From Papaver somniferum (Eukaryota; Streptophyta; Magnoliopsida; Ranunculales; Papaveraceae): 64,000 nucleotides of DNA. The position numbers were made by a program, and so were the translations under genes. The stretch covers positions 59,253,830-59,317,829 of the forward strand of contig NC_039360.1 of NCBI RefSeq assembly GCF_003573695.1, in the 5' to 3' direction. This document shows positions 35,978-49,070 of this stretch, in pieces. Below the pieces are notes generated by a model. The model was not told the origin of the DNA and searched no databases. It saw nothing but the letters and a program-made list of their open reading frames with translations. The stretch's first letter is position 1. Every line of letters begins with the position of its first letter.

Positions 35978-37576
35978 ATCTCCCAATTTGTCAATTTTAG
36001 TGACAAAACTATCAATACATATGGATTACAAAAATGATAAAAAAAAAATAATCTTCTTATCCACATGCTTGATCTCCTTGGAATCTTCAATGCGACTCGA
36101 AATATTCGTCACTTCCAAGTACTCCATGATCCTAAAGGTTGTAAGTTCAGCATCACAGTTGTTGAAGATCCGTAGATATAACAATGAGAAAAAAAATGCT
36201 CTCAATCATTGTTATACAGTGTCATAATATTATTACACAGCAGCAAAGTTCAATTGTATCACAACTTTGACAATAACACTATGGTGATATGCATCACTCC
36301 CCCTTAGTCAATACATATCTCAACATGAAAACCACTCCCCCTTACATAATGATCCGTAAACCATATGTATTTGTAGTGTGAACTACATATTAATTCTCCC
36401 CCTTTTTGTCAACAAAATTGGGAAAGGTACGAAAATTAGTGGGATCCTAATGAAATTTCCACGGAGATACATCATGACCAAAAGGTGTATTAACATACCA
36501 ACAAATTTAGATGCAATCATAAAGCCGAAGCTAAATGCATTCATCAAGGAGTTAATGAAGATACAAGATAACCCCTAAAAATTCCACAGCCGCACTCCCC
36601 ACAAAAATTTGGAAATTAAGCACAAGTTCAAAATGAACTCTCCCCCATAAAATGTCATCCCCGAAGGAACAACAAACGCGACCTTACTTTCACAAGAAAA
36701 GAAGAATTTTTTTGGACAATCAAATCACATGAAAAACATGAATTTGAATCCAAAAAATTCAATTGAAATAACCACAAGAGAACTCATAGTTAGTTCAATC
36801 GAAAAATAACAACCAAATTAATCACAAGAAAACCCGTGATTAATTCAATTGGAATACACAACCAAATTAACCACAAAAGGCGATCAATTTTATTGGTCAT
36901 GCTCGACATAAGCGAACTTATGGAGCAACAACTAAAATAACCAAAAGAATGATTAATTTAGTTGATCATGTTCGACATAGGGAACCTTCCGGAGCAACAA
37001 CTAAGTTATTCATAAAAGAATGATCAACTTAGTCGATTGTGATCAACATAAGAAACCTTATGGAACAACACAGTATATGTACAAATATTGTGGATCAGAG
37101 ATCGACCAAATACTGCGGAATAAACAAGGATTCATTCTATTTTTCATCACTATTTGCACAATGACATATAATAGACTTAATCCTTGTAAACAAAAGTTTT
37201 ATCCTTTATTTTTATCAAAAACATGACATAAAAGGCTTTAACTTTTGTAATGTCAAAAGTTCATTCTATCTTCCATCAATACATTCATATCGACATAATA
37301 GAGATAACTCTGAACAAGTATGGGACAGTCACAGGTTCACGGACGTAAGCAACATATCCCATAACAATTTGAAATATATAAAATCATAAAGATTAAAATT
37401 GCAAAAATCATCTTCCTAAAAAAACTTTAGAATTTAAATAAATAAATCTAAAAATAATGAAGATGAAAATCGTTGGACATAGCTATGTGTACTCACAATA
37501 ATGGCTATCCCAAACCCTAGTTATTCTTCTAAAAAACAAAAAAGAAGATTTACTAGACATTGAGACCTCTGAAGAA
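35978..37576. other. 3' untranslated interior of element E
   Basis: Polypurine tract (minus: GACAAATTGGGAGAT) at 35978-35992, then noncoding AT-rich sequence with repeated AACATAAG...GGAGCAAC words (36890-37070). Homologous sequence follows the left LTRs of G and F. Confidence 0.7.
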
Positions 37577-37939
37577 TTATTTATCGTCCCTGAACTCCTT
37601 GTCGTCAACAGCCATAGGTACATAGGGTTCATGGAGAAAAGAGTCAATTCCAACAAACCTTCTAGGTTGATGATGTCGAACCAGGGCCTTCTGAATTTCG
37701 AGAGTTCTCATAAAAAAAACCTTCATTTGCTTAATCTCCTTTCCAGCTTCCTTCAACTCTTCAAGAACATCAGAAAACTTCTGAAAACTTGAAGGAACAG
37801 CTCTTGGCTTCCTCACATTCCTTCCTTTTCTTTTCAAAGTTGGAGGCAACGAAAATTTTTCTTTTTCCTTTATGATTGATGGCTTGACAATCATATTAAC
37901 ATCTTTTCCATCAGAACACATGATGCTTGGAGTCTCCAT
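37577..37939 (-). CDS. Element E second ORF, basic/coiled-coil protein
   Basis: About 120 codons from the ATG at 37939 (METPSIM); an earlier TTG is less likely. A basic patch (TLKRKGRNVRKPRAVP) is followed by a probable coiled coil (FSDVLEELKEAGKEIKQMK) and a conserved tail HHQPRRF...HEPYVPM.VDDKEF. Element G encodes a clear homologue at 62315-62683 in the same place. It lies 3' of gag, the site of the env-like ORF in SIRE-type Copia elements, so it may be a remnant of that ORF (inference). Function unknown. Confidence 0.6.
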   Translation of the reverse strand: METPSIMCSDGKDVNMIVKPSIIKEKEKFSLPPTLKRKGRNVRKPRAVPSSFQKFSDVLEELKEAGKEIKQMKVFFMRTLEIQKALVRHHQPRRFVGIDSFLHEPYVPMAVDDKEFRDDK

Positions 37940-37981
37940 ACGTGTATGGGTTTGTGAGAGGAAATCACAATTTAAACTCAA

Positions 37982-38399
37982 CAGGCAGTCTTAAGATGAA
38001 AAGAGTTTCAGAGAAGGAAAAAGGAATGTAGGGTTACAGAACCTTTTAACCACACAGGTTCACGCACACTCAATTCACGACCCTAAAGAGAGTGGAATTG
38101 ACGAGAATAACCCTCTTTTGATAAACAAGGCGGTTCCTTCCAATATCAATTAGATATGAAAGAATTCCAAACCATAAAGCAAATCTAAGAAAAGCAAAAA
38201 AAAAAAAAAAATCTTTTTAAGCCTAAGGTGTGCAAGTTCTTGTCTCTTTTAATCAGGCACATGAGACAAGAATCACAAGATGCACAAAAAAAACACAATT
38301 AAGTTGTGGTGTGGTGAACAACAATTTGTCCACCATGACCCTTTTGAAAGGAATTCATAGATCCCTGTCTATCAAAGTGTTTAGACCATACTATTTTCT
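37982..38399. other. Spacer between E gag and second ORF
   Basis: No coding features. The A-run 38198-38213 is notable only as low complexity. In an autonomous relative, pol would be here. Confidence 0.5.
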
Positions 38400-39856
38400 C
38401 TAGTGGTCTTGACCTATCTTTGGAAACCAACTTCTTTGAAGAGGATAAAATCTTACATACCTCAGCGGTTTTTTAAAAAGTTTGAGCTTGTTTGCTAGGC
38501 GATTTTCTCTTCGTTGAAGTCTCTTGACATGTCTCATCTTGTGTTTATATTTGAAACACTTTGAAAGTTCATGACCCTTGAGTGAACAATAAGAACATGT
38601 CAATGGATATGCTGATTCGGACTCCCGAGATGTGCAAGTTGCTAGGTACAGAGTGGAACCTGAAAAATCAGACAGAGAGTTTCCAACAGAAAGGTTAATT
38701 TCTTCTTCCAGATTGGTTGAGTTTCTTTCTGGAAGAATATCAAGATTGATGTAAGTATTGCTACAGTTATCGAAATCGATATCTTCACAAAGAAGTGCAA
38801 CACTTGATTTTTCGTCTTCATTGGAATCATAGTGATCAGACATTTCATCAAGAGTTGCAGCAAGATATTTGTTCCCAGTGTATTTTCTACGATTTGGACA
38901 CTCATTAGTAAAATGACCAAAACCTTTACACTTAAAGCACTGTGGCATATCCTCGTCATCAGCCTCGTCAGCATCCCTGTTTTAGGAGGAACGCGATTTT
39001 GAGGTTTAACTAATGACCTAGGTTTGTCTCTTGAAAACCGTTTACTTCTCTTCAATAGAAGATCCCTAAACTGTCATGTGATCATAGAGACTGATTTGTC
39101 AAGATTTTCATCTGATGAATCAGTCTCAGAAAGATCATCCTCAGAGACATAAACACTTTAACTTTTGTCAAGTAATTTAGTGTTTTTTTGTGCTTTGGCG
39201 GCAACATCCTTTCCAATTTTGGATGTGTGCTCATGATCAAAGATCTTTAGTTTTCCAACCAATGTGTTTCTAGAAAGAGCATCAAGGTTATTTCCTTCAA
39301 CGATGGCATGCTTCTTAGAATCGTATCTAGATGGTAGCGATATGAGAATTTTTATCACAATATCCTTTTCAGGAATAGTCTTACCCAATGCAAAAGATGC
39401 ATTAACAATTTCAGACACTTTGTGATTAAACTCATCAAATGAATCTTCATCTGCCATACGAAGGTTTTCCCAATCAGAATTAAGGTTTTGAAGCCTAGCT
39501 TCCTTTTCACTAGTATTACCTTCGAATACGGTTTCTAAGATATCCCAAGCTTCTTTAGACCTAGTGCACGTAGTCACATGGTGCTGAAGATCTAGGGTAA
39601 TGGCATGTATGATGGCATTCAAACCGTCAGAGTTTTGCTTTGCAGCAAGTATCTCGGCAGCATTGTATTCACTAATGTTCTTAGAAACGTTTACATTCCC
39701 CACTATCACAACGGGAGCATCATAGCCATTAACTACATAAACCCATGATTGAAAATCACGCACTTGAAGAAAGGCACGCATAGCAATTTTCCACCATAAG
39801 TAATTAGAGCCATTGAAGACTGGTGGTACGTTTACAGAGATAGCACCTTTGTCCAT
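38400..39856 (-). pseudogene. Copia gag of element E, broken
   Basis: The ATG at 39856 opens a UBN2-type capsid domain (PPVFNGSNYLWWKIAM at the start; EAWDILETVFEG near residue 105; SLPSRYD near 175). TAA at about 39158 follows LLDKS, where G reads LLDKSKNVY. A one-base loss near 38985 then shifts the frame. The last part (38400-38948) has two CCHC knuckles, CFKCKGFGHFTNEC and CSYCSLKGHELSKC, both complete. The packaging protein is thus recognisable but untranslatable in one piece. Confidence 0.85.
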
Positions 39857-39905
39857 ATCAGATCGCTACAAACACAGATTTATGAGGTCTTTAATGTGTT
39901 TGCAT

Positions 39906-39919
39906 GTTCTGATACCAAT
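39906..39919 (-). other. Primer binding site of E (tRNA-iMet)
   Basis: ATTGGTATCAGAAC on the minus strand directly adjoins the LTR. One change from TTGGTATCAGAGC, which F retains. Confidence 0.85.
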
Positions 39920-42427
39920 TGAAAATGCGGGGATCTAACAACCACAACCAACAATTCGCTTGGAAATCTGAGAGGACTTACTCCAATACACTTTCTAGAG
40001 AACCAACTACACAGTCAGACTCAATCTAGATTAAAGTATATCAAAGAGTTTAATATCTCTAACTCTTAATTCAATCCGCAATCAGTAAATAGAAATCTGC
40101 GAGCCTGATTGAATATAAGAGGAATTACTTGAACGGTACCAAAGACCAATGTTCAAGTGTCAATCAATGTAAATCAACAACCAAAGGTTGGATATTCTAA
40201 TTGATTGATCTTAACGCACAACCTGTGATATTTCAATTACATAACAAAATATAATGCGGAAAAGAAATAACATAGACACCACAATTTTGTTAACGAGGAA
40301 ACCGCAAATGAAGAAAAACCCCGGGACCTAGTCCAGATTGAACACCACACTATATTAAGCCGCTAAAGACACTAGCCTACTACCAATTAACTTCGAACTG
40401 GACTGTAGTTGAACCCTAATCAATATCACACTGATTCAAGGTACAGTTGCGCTCCTTACGTCTCTGATCCCAACAAAATACTACGCACTTGATTCCCTTA
40501 GCTGATCTCACCCACAACTAAGAGTTGCTACGACCCAAAGTCGAAGACTTGATAGACAATCTGTCTCACACAGAAAAGTCTATAGGATTGAATAAATCTG
40601 TCTCCCACAGAAATACCCAAGAGTTTTTGTTTCGTCTTTTGATAAATCAAGGTGAATAGGAACCAATTGATAAACCAGACTTATATTCCCGAAGAACAAC
40701 CTAGTATTATCAATCACCTCACAATAAACTTAATCGACTAGCGAAACAAGTTATTGTGGAATCACAAACGATGAGACGAAGTTTGTTTGTGATTACTTTT
40801 CTATCTTTCCTATCGGAGATATAAAATCTCGAGCCAATTATTTCAATTGCACTCAACGATATAAACAGCAAGATCAGATCACGCAACTACAAAGATAATA
40901 GTTGGGTATGGCTTCAGAATCCCAATGAAGTCTTCAAGTCGTTAACCTACAGGGTCTCGAGAAGAAACCTAAGGTTAAAGGAGAATCGACTCTAGTTATG
41001 CAACTAGTAACACATAGGAGGTGTGGGGATTAGTTTTCCTAGTTGCTCGAGTTCTCCTTTATATAGTTTTCAAATCAGGGTTTCCAATCCAAGTTACCTT
41101 GGTAACAAAGCATTCTAAATTCACCGTTAGATGAAAAACCTTATTCAACCAAGTTAATATTTTTCAACCGTTAGATCGAACTTAGATTTTTACACATAAA
41201 TGAAATGTACCCTCATTTAGGTTTATGTAGTTGTACCTAAACGTGTACACCATGTTGGTTCACAAATAGTTAACCGAGGTTAGCCATATGATTACTCTCA
41301 TATCAACCTTATTCATCTTAACCATAACTAGTTCAAATGACTCAAATGAAACTAGTTAAAGAGTTGTTCAATTGTTTAGAAAACACAATTGAAATCAAAT
41401 CGGTTTGATTCACTTGAATCAATCATGAACATTATAGCCACAGTTTGCAAAGATTGCATTCCTTATGATTTAAATGTTTAAGTTCATGGACTTGACCGAT
41501 TTGACAAAGTAACCAGCTTAAGTATGCGTACTTAAGAAACCGGATTTGAGCTTGTAAAGTTTCCAAACTCAGCAGAAATTTTCGGTTCAAAAACTTCCGC
41601 CAGTATGCATACGGGTACGCATACTTAAGGTAACTAGTTAAGAGTTTTGCCAAAACTAAACTCAGCAGAAATTCTCGATTTGAGAACTTCTGCCAGCATG
41701 CGTACGGGTACACATACTTAACCTGTCTCCTTCACCAATTCCGTATACACACATATGCACACTCTTGGCTTCCGGTTTATGGACTTATACACTAATGTGC
41801 GAACACACTATATATGCTTATATCCAAAGATGGTTACATCATCAACTCTTTATTTGAATCATTGAAACATTCTTCTATAATGTTAATAGACTTTTTCACA
41901 CACTATTAGCATCAAAGAAATTTTCAAGATATTGAAATAATCATGATTGAAACCTTCCAAGTCTTACACCAGATGATTGTATCACACAAACCATGTAAGA
42001 TGTTACTCGGCAATTTTATCATGATATAAGATGAACTTGTTCGAAGCGAAAGCTTACCAACACATATTTGGAGAAATATGTAAGCGAGATATACTCAGCT
42101 CGAAATCTCAAATGTGTATAGAGAAAACTATATCGTAACACGACTTATGTCTCATATAGGAGATAATAGAGATAGACTTTCCAAGTGATAGATATGTTCA
42201 AGTCTCCACATACCTTTTGTAGAAGAATTTACACAATCTCCCCTTAGTAGTTCTTCATCTTCAAGAGATGAACGTCGAGAGATTTAAGCTCAACTACACT
42301 ATCTATGTCCTAGTCCGAGACATCTACAAATAGGCTAGAAATCAAGACTTATAGTTTTGATCACTAACATTGACAAACATGCTTGAGATAGCAACGCATG
42401 CGAGTTTGGCCGAGCAATGCTCTAAAA
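39920..42427 (-). repeat. 5' LTR of element E
   Basis: TGAAAATGCGGGGATC...GCTCTAAAA, 2508 bp, closely matching 33455-35977. Confidence 0.9.
41058..41065 (-). promoter_or_regulatory. TATA box in E 5' LTR
   Basis: TATATAAAGGAG on the minus strand, kept in all related LTRs (34595, 51745, 54523, 60706). Confidence 0.55.
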
Positions 42428-42432
42428 AACTC
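42428..42432 (+). repeat. Target site duplication AACTC of element E, right
   Basis: Right partner of 33450-33454. Confidence 0.85.
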
Positions 42433-42985
42433 CATATAAGAATAAAAAAAATTGGTCTCGACTTGGGCCAGTTATATTTAATAATAAACTCCATATTGGA
42501 ATAAGTCATAATTTTTTCTGGTCCCTTCTTAAGGAACCTACCTCCATATAAGAATAATGGACATTATAATATAAATATATAGATCTTGTCTTACATCAAA
42601 GTTTAAGGCAAAGAGATTCATGTAACCATTTCACAAGTTTATTTTGCTTCAAAATACATTTTTTTGTATTTTTTGTGCACAACTTAATACAAAAATCTGT
42701 CACTCATATGATTTCATTTGTCAACTTTCGATGTGATAATTGTGTTGTATGTGAATTTTGTTATTGAAATATAATATACACATAAACATAATAAAAAAAT
42801 CCTCATTTAAATAGTTTATATATATATTAGATACATTTTTGTGTTTTCTATGCAGATGCATGAATATTCCCAAGTGCACATATGAAAAGTTTCTTTTGGC
42901 CTATTCAAGGTAGACCTCCGTATAAGAATAACCTCTAATATTATTTTGTGGTCCCTAGGATATTCTTACACAAAGGTTTTACTGT

Positions 42986-43112
42986 ATGTATACTATATAT
43001 ATATATATATATATATATGTTTTGGTATTAGTTACTTGCTTGGTTTCTAAATATATATATATATGTTTTGGTATTAGTTACTTGCTTGGTTTCTAAATAT
43101 ATATATATATAG
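42986..43112. repeat. AT repeat and 45-bp tandem duplication
   Basis: An AT run, then two copies of TGTTTTGGTATTAGTTACTTG...TCTAAATATATA (43019-43063 and 43064-43110). The word TGGTATTAGTTAC also stands just left of the MITE at 33394. Confidence 0.85.
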
Positions 43113-44119
43113 TGATTTGGGTTTGTTTAACTAGTTACGGAATTTTAAAGAGCCAATAAGCCAGTTTTGGTTTAACTCCCGTCAGAATTTCGTGCTCATA
43201 CACCAATTATTTGTGAAGTTACCCCATTTCGTCTTCATTTTCTTTTATGACTCCATCAACCAGACTCTCATAGAATTAGCCCAAACTTCTTTGTAGCACC
43301 TTTCCTACCAATATTCCACCACCAAAACTATTTCTATTGACAGGAATTGTAGCAACTTTGGTTACAAGATGTTATCTATATGGAGACGATTATCAAAACT
43401 CCAATGATGAAATGAAAGCAATGGAAGAATAAGAGATTATAGGGTTATTGGAGGATATTTAGGTTATCGTTTTAGAATTTGGAAGCACCGAACTGAAGTA
43501 AGGGGACTTTTTCCCTCATTAAGCCGAAGGACAAAACGATGGGTATTTTGTAATGTTCAAATGGGGCTAAACGAAGTTGTGCTGTTTAAACTATGATATA
43601 TATAATATTAAATTAATCGATTAATAATTCATTAATATTCCTTTTCGTCTTGAGATACGCTATTGTGGTAACCCATAATAACACATATCACCATTAAAAA
43701 TCGCCTGCTAGTTAATACCGGGGAATAAGTTAACCAGCCTGAATTTCAGAATTTTCGTTTTCGAATAAATATTGGTTCCAAAATATGTTCAATTTCTGAT
43801 TTTCATGTACATGCGGAATAAACTTACCACCTAAACTGCATAACCCGAGCACCAAAGAGAATGGTTGGGTTTGAGAGTTTATGATTGCGAGGCTCACAAA
43901 AGTTTCAAGATTTATGATACTAGACTACTAACATATCAAGAGAAAATTCATGGTGAATTTCGGGCCGTTTGACATTGACTAAAGTCAAGGATAAAACACA
44001 AAATCTTCTTGTTTCATTTACTTTTATTTCTGAAATTATAATTGTTTTTATTATAATTAAAAGTAAATTACACTTGTGCGTTAACTCCGTCTTATTTGAT
44101 GTTGATCCCATAGAGTTTG
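43113..44119. other. Intergenic sequence
   Basis: No gene or element end recognised. Confidence 0.4.
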
Positions 44120-44340
44120 GTTATTACCGAACCTAATATCAAGTAACACACTTTTATTGTTGTATCGTCTCGATCTTGTATCCATAGTCAATCACACAAG
44201 TTATCTTGTTGTCGTATTGTCTCGATCTCGTATCCATAGAGATCACACAAAGTGTGAATAGCGAAGTTGTTGTATTATCTCGACTTTGTCCATAAACGAA
44301 ACAAAAAGATTGTGGTGTATCTGGGTACCCTCGTCTTTTC
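44120..44340 (-). repeat. Divergent Copia LTR fragment, inverted relative to 47500-47720
   Basis: Contains repeated TTGTCTCGATCTCGTATCCATAG words and GGTACCCTCGTCTTTTCAT. The same words stand in reverse at 47500-47660 (ATGAAAAGACGAGGGTACC, GGATGAGGTCGAGACAAT). Confidence 0.55.
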
Positions 44341-44394
44341 ATGGAAGAACAGTCAAACCGGCACTTGAATGTTGTTTTTATTGGTCATGGAGGT
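44341..44394 (+). pseudogene. eRF3 exon fragment, copy 1
   Basis: Reads MEEQSNRHLNVVFIGHGG, matching the start of the GTPase domain of plant translation release factor eRF3 (SUP35), just before the GHVDAGKST P-loop. Only about 18 codons; the P-loop is missing. A second copy lies at 49412-49523. Confidence 0.65.
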
Positions 44395-47171
44395 GTGTTC
44401 ACTTGCGCGAAAATCGTTTTCAGTGAAATTCAGGAAAAATCGGTAATTTTTTCGATAAAATTTTAATTTTCACAGACTCACAAATTTTGGTGAAAATTTT
44501 GATACAATTTTTAATTTTCACCCGTAATAATCGTATTACACTATTGATGAAAATCGCAACTTTTACCTGGAATAAGCGTTAGTCATGATCGGTCATTATC
44601 GCAAGTTTCACTTCCAATAATCAGAGAATAAAGATAGATATAAAGAACAAACAAAATCTAAAATAGGTACAAGATTAGGAAGAGGTTGAAAAAGAAACAA
44701 GGATTTCATTAACAGAAACACAACGTTTTGGAATCAACTCATCTACGGGAGGAAGAGTACGATGTGTCAAGTGTAAATCATCCCGATCCAGAATAATAAA
44801 ACTCCATGCACCCTAATAGAAAGTACTAACAAAAATAAAAACAAGAGAGAAAAATTTGTTAACCAATTTAATTTGCTTACATAGGTGAAACAACTATAAA
44901 ACTACTAATAATCTTTTAAAATCTTGGCCTCGTTTCTTCTTTAGTGATTCGTATTGGCGTTGATTATCAGACCTTCCAAAACTGTTTGAACTCAATCTTT
45001 AGATCTACGTTTCTCTCTCTCTCGATCTCAAAGTGAAGAAAGAAAATTAATGTCTTGAATATTGGTAAATAAAGAATAAGAGTAACCTTCCGCCACAAAT
45101 AATGACATCAAACTAAAACTTACCATAGTCAACGGAAAAACGCCCATAATTAAGTGACTCTTATAAATGCAATTTTATTAAAAGTATTTTCTTTTTGTTA
45201 ATAATTTTCAACTAATTAAGGTTAAATTAGTCCAACTCAAAATGTGAAAATACAAATCTAATCTAACACTATCAGTTTTAACCGTAGATCTTAGTTTTTG
45301 GGCTACCCATATACTCAATCTTAATGATGGGTTTATGGAAGAGAGGGGAACCAACTTGGGTTCCTCAGAAATTTCCACATAAAAAAATTAATAAATTTTC
45401 TTTGAAATTGATAATAATCCATAGACAAAGTGTATCTTGGTAATAACGATAATACATAATCCAAATAACTTTAAAAAATAATTAATATAGTTCATAACCT
45501 AAAGTTATTTAAAAGCAAAAAACCAAAAATTGTTAAGGAACTTTGCGCATAGAAAACATTTATTGAATTCAAATTGTCTTGATGCGGGTACCTGAATTGC
45601 TAAGGCGGCTACCAATCTATATTAAAAAAATTAATCTTGGCCACTGGATTTATAGATTGGTACTCATCCATACTGGTACCCGCCTATATGAATCATGGGA
45701 CTTTCATCCTCACTACTCATCAAAAATTATTACTCTGTTAGTCTCTTCTTTTTTTCTTTGTAATTTATTTTAACCTTTTATTTAGGCTTATTGGTTCGTT
45801 TCGTTGAATTGTTCTTCCCATTTTGGACCTCTAGCCTTTAATTTATAAATAACCCCTCTGAAAAATTTCTCCCATCACGCAAAATATGTTTAGATCACCC
45901 TGTGAAGTTCAACCGTCATAAATTATTGTACCTAGAAATAATTTCAACATATTTTTACTCTTTATTGTCATAATGTTGCAAATTATTTTTGGTTATCGAA
46001 TATCGACACATTTAAATTCAACAGACCACTATATGCTTTATGCTTCCTTGCGATAGCGATCCTTTAAATTTTAGGACCCTACGGCTATGACCAAGGGAAA
46101 GCTTAGTATTGGCGAAAAAGTAATTTAAAACATGGCTACAGCTCTCAAAAACTTAAAAAAGAAAATGGAATTACACCCTATTTTTCTTTGTTCTTAATTC
46201 TCAAAAATAAAATAAAAATAGAATTATATTGTATGATGAATAAAATGCGTCTCCTAAGATATAAATGGCCACTCATGTTGGTGGTTGTTCGGCTCTTTAT
46301 TACCTAAATTTAAACCACGCAATGCACACTAGGAAAAATTTAGGGAGCTTAAGAAGATTATGAATTCGTATAATAGTAGTAAATGCTTCTTCATTGCCCG
46401 TTAATCTCATCCTGCAGTGCTGATATTATTTGATGCTTTTGGAAGAAAAAACATCAGATCTTTATTTTCGTCATTGCAATGGTAAAATTGACAAAACCAA
46501 TATGAAACTTTGATTTATGTAGTAATCAAAATAACTTCTTAATATGCAAATGAACAAACATGTATTGTTATATGTCTGTATTAAATTCAACTTGGTAAAG
46601 GCAATGCCTCAAGCCATTCTGACTTTGTTTTGAAACTTTAAGCAAGTTTATCTCTCTCTTAGAGTTTTAGTGCTCATCAGATGCTAAAGACAGTTATTAG
46701 GTTATATATTTCTTTACTTCTTTGCTTCAAGTCATCCAAATCATTTAAGGTACTTTCAAAAATCTCAACTAACGGAAAGATTAATACTTTTCAGATAAGA
46801 TACTAAAATACTTACACAAAGTGCACTGTTTACACCATTGTTATTAATATGAGATTGCTAGAGAAAAATTGAAACCTACCAGATAAGAAGCCAACCTTAC
46901 CTTCTGCACTACTTCTATTGCAAACTTAACATTAACATGTCTCTTGCAAACTTATCTACTGTTCCTTTTTAACTTATTACCTAAAAAAGGGGGGGGGGGA
47001 AGAAAGAAATAAAGGAGAGTTCTTTTTAATCATAAAGTCAATTATATTTCAAGGTTGTAACAAAGAGCAGTCGACGGTACTAAGGTAAAGGTTTTGTTAG
47101 ATTGTTGGTTTGTTGGTCATGATAGCCCACCTGAACCAGCTTCGGTGCATTTTTTTTTTTTGATAATGGAG
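44395..47171. other. Long intergenic stretch without genes
   Basis: AT-rich. Includes an inverted repeat at 45585-45684 and a G9 run near 46990. No supported coding region. Confidence 0.4.
45585..45684. repeat. 100-bp inverted repeat, possibly a small MITE
   Basis: Outer arms GCGGGTACC and GGTACCCGC enclose inner arms ACCAATCTAT and ATAGATTGGT around a 36-base loop. No clear target duplication. Confidence 0.5.
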
Positions 47172-47890
47172 TTGTTAGAGGATTGATCAGTCAAACTCAC
47201 AAGTGTTGCTATCTCAATCTTGTTGTCAAAACTATATCTTGATTTCTAGTCTACATTTAGTCAGTCACGGAATCAGATATCATTGTATAGTTGAGAATTA
47301 GATATCATCGTGTTCTACCGTTTGAAGGCGAAGATCAACAAGAGTTTGGAGAACTTCAACATCAAAAGTTAAGTGAAGACTGAACCACCTATATCTCAAG
47401 TTTTCATGTTTCTATCTTTGAGACATTGTCGCATGACTAAATTAGACATCACATGCATAACAGAATTTTCGAGTTAAGTTTATTTTGAATATGAAAAGAC
47501 GAGGGTACCAAATATACCACAATATTTTAAAATCAAACTATAAGCCTGGTATCTTAAGTGATCGTCTATGGAAAGAGTCAAGACAATAAAACTTAATTCC
47601 TATACCTTGTGTGATTTTCTATGGATGAGGTCGAGACAATACGACAACAAGATATTTACTTGACAATAGTTAAGGTAGTAACCGATTGACTATTAGGATC
47701 AATATCAAGTAACTTGGATTAACATACAGGTATAATTTACTTTAAATTATAATTACAAAACAATAAAGTAAATTACACAACAAGATTTTGTTAACGAGGA
47801 AACCACAAATGCAAAAAAACCTCGGGACCTTATCCAGTTTTGAATATTCTCAGAATTAAGCTGCTACACAAAATCTAATACCAACTTGGT
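47172..47890. repeat. Fragments of Copia LTRs related to E
   Basis: 47172-47400 reads in plus sense like the E LTR start (GTTGTTAGAG..GTTGCTATCTCAA.C.TGTTGTC). 47780-47850 has the opposite-sense landmark TTTTGTTAACGAGGAAACC with AAAAACCTCGGGACC. It is a rearranged remnant. Confidence 0.6.
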
Positions 47891-48207
47891 ATCATCTTTG
47901 TTATCATTAAAGTTTGGTGTGCCTGAATTGATTTTAATCTTGAGTATCTTTAAAAATCAATCAAAATTATCCTTTTTTGAGGTTTTGCATAATTATCCTT
48001 TTTTGAGGAGAAAAATGAATTTTACGATCAAAATTGCATCCACATGTGACAATCTTGATCTAAAAACGTAATTTGGAGCATAACCTCTACTTTTACACAT
48101 TCTTATCTTGCTATGCATGTTAATCTTTCTTGAACAGATTATATAACACTGATTACTTGATGTTTTAGCTTAATCTGCATCTAATTCATTTAGATAATTC
48201 ATAATCT

Positions 48208-48209
<2 letters not shown>

Positions 48210-48284
<75 letters not shown>
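48210..48284. repeat. (AT)n microsatellite
   Basis: About 37 uninterrupted TA units. Confidence 0.95.
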
Positions 48285-48285
<1 letters not shown>

Positions 48286-48499
48286 ATAGTTCATATCGAT
48301 TTTGAATCGGAAAAACAGCATGAACAAAAAACTAAACTTTCACATGTCATGTTTCATGTAGTTTTAAGTTCTAAAGATGAATTTCATCTCCAAAAGAGCA
48401 GTTAAAGAATAAGGAAGAAAGCATGCTTTCAAGAGAAATTTATGTGACCGGGTGAGATTACTCTCTCCTCCACATCCTGAAGTTCTCAGAGTTTCTGAT

Positions 48500-49070
48500 C
48501 TTGAAATCCTCATACCTCAACCAAAAATTCTGGGAGATGACTTACAAAAAGTGGAAGTATGGTGTGATCCTCCACGGGATGTGATCAAGGCCAACACAGA
48601 TGTGGGCGAGAATTCATTTTTCGTGAGTGTCACCCTAAATGGTTGTAGGCTGAATATCTCAAGTTCCCAAGCATGTTTTCTTCATATGCCTGTGAATCTT
48701 TAGCAGTATTAGTTGTTATATGGAGGCTAATTGAACTGAACCCCGAATTGTTGAAGTTATGTCTTGAATGTGACAATGAAATTTTTGTAAAAGTTGTAAA
48801 TGATGAGGGGAAGTTTCCTATGGAGTATTTGAGTTTGGTACAACACATAAGAGATGTTATAGAAATCCTACATAAGAAATCCAAGTGTTTTATGTTCACA
48901 AGTGTATTAGGTAGATCTAATAAGGTAGCTAACAAATTGGCGTGAATGCATTTATCCGCAGACATGGAGCTCTACTCTCTTGAGAGCGTGCCTCGAAGAT
49001 TTCATAAGGATCTCAAGGATTTCTTAGATCAAAATTCTAGGAAACCAACTACTAGTAAACCAACAGTTGT
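48500..49070 (+). pseudogene. RNase H-like (RVT_3) domain fragment
   Basis: VEVWCDPPRDVIKANTD (about 48550-48605) matches the start of the RNase H-like domain common in plant non-LTR retroelement relatives. A frameshift follows. The frame from 48673 has ACESLAVLVVIWRLIEL, LECDNE and RSNKVANKLA, the conserved C-terminal words. A TGA at 48943 is read through in the same frame by ADMELYSLESVPRRF, the usual domain tail. No reverse transcriptase is near. Confidence 0.65.

Larger units (their letters stand above)
33455..42427 (-). mobile_element. Element E: non-autonomous Copia (SIRE-like) element with 2.5-kb LTRs
   Basis: LTRs 33455-35977 and 39920-42427, tRNA-iMet primer site, Copia-type gag with zinc knuckles, a second small ORF downstream, AACTC target duplications. 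Minus strand. There is no protease, integrase or RT between the two ORFs, so it resembles plant TR-GAG elements. SIRE assignment is inferred from long LTRs, the primer site and gag layout. Confidence 0.85.
33411..42984. mobile_element. Pogo/Emigrant-like MITE split by element E
   Basis: Left end CAGTAAAACCTCT at 33411; right end is its inverse AGGTTTTACTG ending at 42984, followed by TA. CAGTAAAACCTCTATA-type ends with a TA target belong to the Emigrant/pogo group of plant Tc1/mariner MITEs. Only 33411-33454 and 42433-42984 are MITE sequence (about 0.6 kb). The word CCATATAAGAATA recurs within it. The left TA reads TG. Confidence 0.55.

Noticed and set aside
35978..39919. Reverse transcriptase or integrase in element E
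   Set aside because: No YVDD, HHCC or DDE-type motifs appear in any frame between the two ORFs.
46980..47010. G9 run as a polypurine tract
   Set aside because: No LTR adjoins it.
48500..49070. A complete LINE element
   Set aside because: Only the RNase H-like portion is present; no RT, endonuclease or poly(A) tail was seen.
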